In this document: one piece after another, positions 57,209 through 64,000 of the stretch | How the letters are laid out: every line of letters starts with the position of its first letter | Numbering within the stretch: position 1 is the stretch's first letter | Assembly: GCA_037447655.1 (NCBI GenBank) | Contig: JBBHKE010002391.1 | Span: 62,001 to 126,000, forward strand | DNA: 64,000 nt | Direction of reading: 5' to 3' | From: Zygnema cylindricum | Lineage: Eukaryota; Streptophyta; Zygnematophyceae; Zygnematales; Zygnemataceae | Program-made: the position numbers and the translations under genes | The notes under the pieces: model-generated | Database searches by the model: none | Told to the model about the DNA's origin: nothing | What the model saw: only the letters and a program-made list of their open reading frames with translations

Positions 57209-58335
57209 TTGGTACAGATGGCCACACTTCGGCGCGAAGTGGACAGAAGCTTTGCCGCCATACTGCACGGAACAGCAAAGGTTCTCAGGTCAAAACTTTC
57301 GACAGTTTCTCAAAACGAGAAGGACTTCAATCGACAAGTGGTGTCATTGGAGATCCCGCCCTCGGGACTCAGGATTCTATCATTATTTTCGGTATCAGTT
57401 CCGAATTGGAAGCTGTCTTGAAAGCTGGATACAGAGAAGAAACATACTCGGCAGTGGAGATTGACCCGAACGCCCGTGCAGTCAGCGAGTATAGACTACA
57501 GCAGCTTCACCAACTTTACCCACAACAACTCCCGGTATCTTCTATGTCTAACTCTCACCGCAAGCTTCCCCAAAATGTGGACAACATCACCAATTCACAT
57601 TTGGAAAAGCTAGGACGAGTAGATCTGGTGGTCGCTGGATGGCCATGCGAAAGGTATACGTTAGCAAGACAGGGCAGGGGACACCAAGATGTCCGTAGCA
57701 AAACATTCTTCTAGATGACGCGACTGATAATAGATATACAGAAACGTTAGGACACGCCAGTGGGGTACATCCTGGAAAATGTTTACCCCACAGATAATAA
57801 AAGAAAACAGGTGGTCAGCAGCTTGAACCAAGTAACTCAAGTTCTGGGGACTCCCATAGTTTTTGACTTAGCTCAGATCGGATCAAGAGCCCACAGAGTT
57901 CGAGCTTATTGGACCAACTTGGTTCCTCTTCTAATCCTTCAACAGCTGTTAAAAACACAGGTTCCGGATCCTAGCATCATAGTTCAGCAGATTCTCGGAC
58001 CAGGGCAAATGGCCACCCCCGTGACCAAAGCCGCCCAAGCATCGTTCTTTTGTTGCAACCAGCCCGGGAATCCACGGAAAGCCCTACTAACCCTAGTATC
58101 ATTCCCCAATCGCCATGTTTAGCGGAAAGGAGCACCAAGAATGATATTTGACAGAACAACCGCTACGTAGACAACACCAAGTATTGAAGAACGGGAACAT
58201 GCAATGGGATTTCAACAGGGAACCACGGCAGCCGCAAGAGTCTCAGTCTCAAAAAGGTGCAGTTTGATAGGGCAAAGTATGGATTTGAATGCAATTTCAT
58301 GGGTGTTGCAGCATTCTCTGGCATTCTCTAGCCTA
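57209..58335 (+). pseudogene. gypsy-2a DNMT3/DRM-like cytosine-5 methyltransferase
   Basis: Motif I RILSLF.GISSELEAVLKAG (about 57369-57430, one-base frameshift inside). Motif II AVEIDPNARAV (57450). Motif IV LVVAGWPCERYTLARQGRG with the Pro-Cys catalytic pair (about 57643-57648), then DVRSKTFF. Motif VI GYILENVYPT with intact ENV (57775-57783). Motif VIII GSRAHRVRAYWTNL (about 57880-57920). After ALLTLVSFPNRH and GTTAAAR comes the motif X-like SLIGQSMDLNAISWVL. Two stops lie between motifs IV and VI (57713, 57748), so it is dead. The catalytic residues are better kept than in gypsy-1. Confidence 0.8.
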
Positions 58336-58559
58336 CAATCTCTAAAGTCACGGACAACATACCTTCAAGCTCCACAATTGTTGGCCATGCAAGCTACTCT
58401 GCAGCTTGAGGGGGGGAGAAAGGCAAGAAGAGAAAAATTCACAAAATTACATTCAGATAACATACTAAACCCAGTAGTTTCCTCAGTGGGGGGGAGAGAA
58501 GGCTTAGAACAGGAAATTTTCAGCAGCAGCGTTTTTACAGCCAAGCAAGGAACAGATCT

Positions 58560-59436
58560 ATAGGTAGAGCTTAAATTCGACATCACCCTCTAAGGTCGAC
58601 CGTCAGAAGCATGGGCTGTAGTGGAACCCGAAAAGATGGACTAGACTCTAGGGGAACAATTAGATCCACATCAGAAGGCTCGACTCTCCAAGGTGTTAGA
58701 GGAGAACGTGCAAGTGTTCTCTTGGTCTAACAAACATATAGGAATCTATAAGGGGACCCCTTTTCGGATAGATCTGACCGATGATACGTGAATTGTTTGG
58801 CAGAAACAGTATTCTCTCAGCTTCAAGGAGAAGGAGTTTATCACCACAAAGGTGCAGACTTTGGTGGACGCATGGCTTTTGTAGGAGAGTACCTGGCTAC
58901 ATGGGTTTGCCTCTCCAACAGTATTCCCGGCAAAGAAAGACTCCTCCGGGAAAACTGTAGATTTCTGGATGTGTGGAGACTATTGGATGCTCAACACGGC
59001 AACTGTTTCCGATCGTTATCCAATGCCTACCCCAGAAGAGATCTTTGATTCTCTTGCTGGGGCCACCATTTATTCCACATTGGATATGAAGAATGGATTC
59101 CACCAGATTGCAATGGAGCCAAAGCACCGAGAGAGGACAGCTTTTTAGGCAGGATCCATGTTGTATGAGTGGTTGTGCATGCCATTTGGTCTCAAAAATG
59201 CACCTGCAAAATTCTAATGGGCTATGGACGAGGCCCTCCGGGGAATTGATTGCGCACAATGTTACATTGACGATGTAATCATTTTCTCCAAGACATTCGA
59301 AGAACACTTGGAGCATATACAGATTGTTCTTCGGGCTCTCCAAGCAGCAGGCTTGAAGTGCCATCCGAGGAAGGGAATTTTTTGGTTGCAGAAAATCATT
59401 TATCTAGGTCATAAGGTGACTCCTGGGACAGTGGGT
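58560..59436 (+). pseudogene. gypsy-2a reverse transcriptase, partial
   Basis: IYSTLDMKNGFHQIAMEPKH, LCMPFGLKNAPAKF and CYIDDVIIFSKTFEEHL (about 59257-59310), then GLKCHPRKG and IYLGHKVTPGT. Stops at 59145 and 59215. Cut by the LTR at 59437. Confidence 0.85.
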
Positions 59437-60492
59437 TGTAGAAATTAATGGTCCTTTTTAAGTATTTTCTAGGTCTAAATTAAAATACAGAAAGTAGCCG
59501 AGGCATTCTATCTCTAACTTCTCTCTCCAACTCCCACACTTGTCGCAGTCACTGTGAAGTTAAGGTGGAAGTTAGAGCCATGGCTGCCTAGGCTATCCAG
59601 AGATTTACGGGAAATATATTAGTTAATTTACCGATATATTTACTAAAAGGATTGGTGTCAAAACCACGATTTGATCCTGGTACCTACGGAACAATAAACC
59701 GTTAGCCAGTAGTCCTAGCTGTTAAGTCTAAATCCAACGATACATAGTACAGGGTTTGATAATTATTTATATATAATTATGTTGGATAAATCATTTAACT
59801 ACAATTGCGTACGGGGTACATAGATCCAGTTATGTAAAAGTACGGATTAAAGGTACGGACAAGGAACAAGTACCGCGCATTTGTTTCGATAGCGAAACGA
59901 ATACCGCGCAGGTATTTATTACGGCTACGATTAAATATGCATTTAATCAGACGGCCGAAATGTATGCCGAGATCGCGGAAGAGGATTTCGGCGGTTTGTG
60001 GTCATCGCCACATCGATGACACGTGGCAGAAAAACATTAGATCGCGGCATCTCCGAGGATTAAGGGAGCGATTCTGAATATACCACTTGTCGACATTTCG
60101 GACATGTTGTACAGTATTCGTACAGAAAGTACACCGGCAACTGTACTTTTGTGTACGAAGGAGTAATATGATTGGTCGGTACATCAGTAGATAGAGTTTG
60201 TGAGAGAGATAGGACTTAGGAAAAATTAGTAGATAGCACCTTCTCTCCCAAAGAGCTTTTGTACAAAAGGTCAACTTTGACCCTCAATAACTTCCTGCTC
60301 AGGGGAGCAAATTCAAAGATTCTTTTTGCTATCGACTCAGAGGAGTCTTGCCTTCACAGGGGTGAAGGTGGTCAGAGTTTTTGTTTGCCAGGGTAGTTGT
60401 AATTCTTGCTGAAACACAAAGGGGTCAGGGTTATCCTTGAGGCTTCTTCGAAGTTGTCCACTCTAAGGATTAAAGGAGGTCTCACAGTTTCA
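59437..60492 (+). repeat. Copia-I 5' LTR (family A)
   Basis: TGTAGAAATTAATGG to CAGTTTCA, with the block order of copia-A/E. Followed by PBS and about 35 bp of gag only. Confidence 0.85.
59655..59731 (-). other. Antisense tRNA-like module in copia-I LTR
   Basis: Same position and boxes as in copia-E. Box B-like GGATCAAATCG and box A-like TTAACAGCTAGGACTACTGG on the minus strand. Confidence 0.5.
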
Positions 60493-60540
60493 AGTTATGG
60501 TCCCACCCTCTACGGTACCCATCTTTAATGGAACTGGCTT
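60493..60540 (+). promoter_or_regulatory. Copia-I PBS and gag stub
   Basis: AGTTATGGTCCCACCC is a mutated copy of the anticodon-arm PBS. ATG 60497 is retained and the stub reads MVPPSTVPIFNGTGF before the join at 60541. Confidence 0.65.
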
Positions 60541-60635
60541 CGTCCCAGCTTTCTCAAATGTGAATTGGTGATGTTGTCCACATTCTGGGGAAGCTTGCGG
60601 AGAGAGTTAGACATGGCAGATACCGGGAGTTGTTG
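60541..60635 (-). other. Inverted fragment of gypsy-2 methyltransferase
   Basis: About 95 bp equal, on the minus strand, to the gypsy-2a segment between motifs II and IV (about 57535-57626), with few differences. It lies downstream of the copia-I LTR, so plus-strand transcripts from that LTR would be antisense to the methyltransferase. Confidence 0.8.
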
Positions 60636-60636
60636 T

Positions 60637-61070
60637 TGTTGAACTAAGTAGTTTTTAATATATTTTCTAGGTCTAAATTTATTAGAAAAGAAAAAGTAGG
60701 CAGCCTGCCTCTATCTCTTCTCTCTCTCTCGCCCCCATACTTGTTGTAGTCACTGAAGGAGAGAGAGAGAGAGCAATGGAGCCATGGCTGCCACAACTCC
60801 ATAGGAAGGACTAAAGAGTGGCTTAAGCCACTCTCAACAAAAGGTTGAGTCCGGAAGGACTCGAACCCCCGACCGGTAGAGCGCGGCGTAGCCGTTAGCT
60901 CTAACCAGTCTGTCGTAGAAGTCCGTTAGGAGATATAGGGTTTCATTAGTGTTTAAACATTTGTAATGTACTAGATTCATTTAACTGAAACCCTCAACGC
61001 CACACATAGATACAGTTCTACGAAATACGAAGTACTGTACTTGTTTGAAATGGATATCGCGCATTTTGTT
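60637..61070 (+). repeat. Copia-J LTR, first part (family A/H)
   Basis: TGTTGAACTAAGTAG, then TTTTCTAGGTC and GCCATGGCT blocks. The tRNA-like module is of the copia-H type. It runs into the assembly gap. Confidence 0.75.
60843..60915 (-). other. Antisense tRNA-like module in copia-J LTR
   Basis: Minus-strand GGTTCGAGTCC (60856-60866) is a perfect box B. GGTTAGAGCTAACGGCTACG is the box A side. Closely similar to the copia-H module at 27133-27202. Confidence 0.6.
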
Positions 61071-61080
61071 NNNNNNNNNN
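61071..61080. other. Assembly gap (10 N)
   Basis: Ten N. The length may be arbitrary. Copia-J LTR and gypsy-2b meet across it. Confidence 1.
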
Positions 61081-63674
61081 GTTTTAGCAGTGTAAAACTG
61101 GGAAGTCTACATATGAAGGAAAATCGAGTAATCTCTAGACTCGTAGTAGTTTAAATTCTTCAGACTAAACAGAATTTACCCTAATTCTGTAGAATCATCT
61201 AAGCTTCGCGCCTCATCCAAATATTCACAGGGACCACTGTCAGCACGCCAGGAGGGCGGCGCGAAGGAACGGACGCAAGCACGACGAAGGCTCAAGAAAG
61301 ACGTGCAAAAAAGAGTTTGAGAAAAACAAACTTTCACTCAATATCCAACTCGAAGAATCCAGTAGCAAAGGTGGGCACTGACCAAACCAACGTCAAGTCC
61401 GTTAACATGAAGGAAACAACTATTATCAGGAAAGCGCGAGCCATCTTTGCAAGTTTTGCGGGGAATCCTCTCTTAGACAAGGGGAACAAACAAAATTTCA
61501 AGCTTTGCGGAAGTTTAAAGGACAAGGGGAAACTGAGGCCAAATCCGAACCAGCAATGGGTGCGGATGAAAAAGTTTATTTGTACAATTGCCTGAACTGC
61601 AACCAAACCAGTCACGGGTGGAAACGATGACCTAAGAAGCTCAACCTATAACTCACTTTCAAACAAAAAGAGTTTGAGAAAAAACGTGCAGAAAGAACTC
61701 GGAAGCAGCACGAACGCAGGCAAGGAAGCGCGGCGGGAGGACCGCACGACTGTCACCAGGGACACTTATAAACCTACTCCGCGCTTCGAATCTACTAAGA
61801 TGTCTTAATCCCATTTAAGACAAATCAGACTTCTTAAATTTGATGATGCTCAGATCTCTAATGAGCTAAAAGGAAGTATACATCTGAAGGGTCAAAATGT
61901 GACGATTTTGGGTTCATGGGCCATAAAGAATGGCAATGTTTCCAGAAGAATGGGGTCCCAAAAGAAATTATGGAATATGCTCTGTTCACAAGCGAAGGGG
62001 AAACAACCGTTAATCCTTTGCCATTACAACTTTTGTATCCGTGGGAACGTCAATCCTCGATGAAGCGAAACCAAGTAGACTAACACCGAAAAATATCATT
62101 TAGTAGCAAAGTATCCAATTGGCCGCCATGACAGCAAAATTGGCTACTCTTTGCTTGGGATCAAATACCCGCCCACCTCAACCTTTGACGCCTGCTCAAA
62201 AATTGCACAAACAAAAACAAGAACTACTACAAAAACTAGAGGAGCTGGAACAATAGACGACGGTGGGTGGAGATGATGATGACCTCATGGGTTGGAATAT
62301 AGAGCCTCCAAATGCTCATCATGCTCAAACATTTCTGTTCGGAGCCTAGAACACCGAAATCGGGGATAGAACGCCGAAATCGGGGACAGTCGCAGGCAAA
62401 TCCGCTCTACCACGTCCTCACAAAGAAAAGATAAACAGCCGATGGAACTAAAAGACCACAGCTGCAAAGCCATCGGCCCTTTATACTTCACCACGCGAGC
62501 TGTCCTTCTAAATACTGACATTAGCTTGGGCCTAAAACCAACCCATCCGCTTCTTCCGGCTCCAAAGGAACTTCTTTCCAGTTTCGAAGACTAGAAGAAA
62601 CCACAGCCGAAAATGATGCTTCGACCACAGAAACATATCAAGAATGGTTCGACCGATACTTGGTTGAAAGACCACAAACAGATTTGCCAATTATACCTCA
62701 GCGAGGGGAATTCTGACGGATGGTGAGAGCGAAGGGGACAGAGAAATTGAAGACAAACACGAGGACTCACCATTTCATCGCCGAAGCTCACCCTCCTTCC
62801 TGAACCGGCAGTGCAGTAATGGCTCTTGATCCACTACGCTCTCACTCACGTCAAAACGCTAGCTTCCTCCCACAATTTGCCCGAAGAAATCCTCATTTAG
62901 GCACTGGGGAAAGAGATTCATATAAGGAGGGAAAGGGTTGCTTTAAGAGAACCACCCAAGACAATCTTCATGTTGGCGGAACCGAAAACTTCTATGGAGG
63001 ATAGAGATTATAAGGCCTTGTCGGTGGCTCTTATTCTTAACAAGACACGTAATTTCAAACTTAATGGATACGGCGGGTATCACAATGCAGTGGTGGATAT
63101 CGGAGCTCTTTGAACCTCATAACCACCTCAGCATTACAGCAAATGCCCAAGGAACTCAAACCGAAAATCAGTCCAAGAGACATATGCCCGAGTACGGTCA
63201 GCAGTGGGAGCCAACTAGTATATGGCATCATTATAGCAATGAAAATCGAATTTCAAATGACGCAGGCTAACACGTAAAAATTTAGCTCCCCTTCCTCGTG
63301 GGGGAAGGTAAAAAATTTGAAATTCTGTTGGGTATGGCTACGTGGACAAGGTTGAACATGGAGTTGAGTATATGGAAGGAACAATTTACAGTTTCAGACC
63401 CGGAGGATCCAGAGGGCACCAAAGACGTGGTCTCCTTGGATTTATAGAACCGGGGGAAAACAAGTGTTCCAATGTCTGAATGCTATCCTGTGTATGCTGC
63501 ATCAACCCCTTCGTAGTTGTTCGAAGACTCTACTGACATTGCTGATTCCATCTAGCAATTCCCTATTTTCAAGCGGTGGGAAATGGAGTATCAAGATAGA
63601 TTGGTACAGATGGCCACACTTCGACGGGAAGTGAACAGGAGCTTTGTCTCCATATCACCCGGAACAGCAAAATT
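61081..63674 (+). mobile_element. gypsy-2b, partial second copy of the gypsy-2 family
   Basis: Gag with a decayed zinc knuckle (CLNCNQTSHGWKR* at about 61573-61625), an Arg/Lys-rich part, the DDDD block (about 62265), protease (about 63000-63460, with VVDIGAL and FEILLGMATWTRLNME) and the start of the pre-methyltransferase region (LVQMATLRREVNRSF, 63601-63650). Cut at 63674. Many stops. It has the first half that gypsy-2a lacks. Confidence 0.7.
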
Positions 63675-64000
63675 CATCTATTCCAGGATATATGGTACTG
63701 TTTTTTGGTGCTGCACTCCCTCATCTCTCAGATATTCCTCAAACTGGTTAGAGGTATATTCCCACCCATTATCACTCTTTATCCTCTTAATGGGGATTCC
63801 ATGCAACTTCTCCTTCCAGGCTTTATATTCTTAAAAGTAAGTTGATGCTTCAGACTTTGTCTTTAGAAAGTAGACTCTAGAGTATCTAGACCAGTCATCG
63901 GTTATTGTCATCATAAAACTCTTCCCCCCAACCAAAGGTACTTTTGCAGGCCCCCAAATATCTGTGTGGACCAAGTCTTATACTTTCTCACCTCTATATG
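63675..64000 (-). pseudogene. Copia integrase fragment, minus strand
   Basis: On the minus strand: HTDIWGPAKVPLVGGKSFM, DDWSRYSRVYF, an in-frame stop, EYKAWKEKLHGIPIKRIKSD, then EYTSNQFEEYLRDEG. Close to copia-A integrase but with the first catalytic Asp present. Continues beyond the window. Confidence 0.85.

Larger units (their letters stand above)
55809..59436 (+). mobile_element. gypsy-2a, partial Ty3/gypsy element with methyltransferase
   Basis: Order gag tail, protease, C5-methyltransferase, RT palm. It begins within gag at the join with copia-D2 and is cut at 59436 by the copia-I LTR. Integrase and any PHD finger are therefore missing. Distinct in sequence from gypsy-1 but with the same order. 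Confidence 0.8.

Overview
The window is a streptophyte (green plant lineage) nuclear contig. The evidence is an intron-containing REV1 gene of plant type, LTR retrotransposons primed by a plant-type initiator methionine tRNA, and a hAT-like element with CGGTCGGT-rich subterminal DNA. Base composition is AT-rich. Ty3/gypsy elements encoding a cytosine methyltransferase are known from charophyte algae, so a charophyte or other non-seed streptophyte is my best guess; this is inference. There is a 10-base assembly gap at 61071-61080.

Left part (1-21522). A decayed Ty3/gypsy element (gypsy-1) is read as gag, protease, a DNMT3/DRM-like cytosine-5 methyltransferase, reverse transcriptase/RNase H, integrase, and a C4HC3 PHD finger. 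Two Ty1/copia elements are nested in it. Copia-A (667-7066) sits in gag just after its start codon. Copia-B (13976-20115, TSD GCATG) sits in the 3' LTR. The uninterrupted LTR sequence at 21322-21522 shows the pre-insertion site of copia-B.

21523-30814 is non-genic DNA with a nest of minus-strand copia LTRs (G and H) and two solo LTRs (C1, TSD TAAAC; C2), a CT microsatellite and a few unrecognised coding-like stretches.

30815-41507 (minus strand) is the only clear host gene. It is a complete REV1 translesion polymerase in 14 exons, 1851 aa by my manual splicing, with BRCT, Y-family polymerase, three UBM-like motifs and a C-terminal module. One intron appears to be GC-AG, and the BRCT-polymerase linker carries a 312-bp tandem duplication. 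A hAT-like non-autonomous transposon (41827-42714, 8-bp TSD with one mismatch) lies about 320 bp upstream of the REV1 start.

Right part (46207-64000). This holds copia remnants (E, F, D1, D2, I, J and a minus-strand integrase at the end) and two partial copies of a second DNMT-bearing gypsy family (gypsy-2a and gypsy-2b), plus a short inverted DNMT fragment. D1 and D2 share one LTR in tandem.

Two themes stand out. First, one retrotransposon lineage carries a DNA methylation writer between protease and RT, and in gypsy-1 also a chromatin-reader PHD finger after integrase. Second, the copia families prime from the anticodon arm of initiator tRNA-Met, so the PBS contains ATG and doubles as the gag start; the family A LTRs also carry an antisense tRNA-like module with box A and box B. 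All exon and domain calls are by eye.
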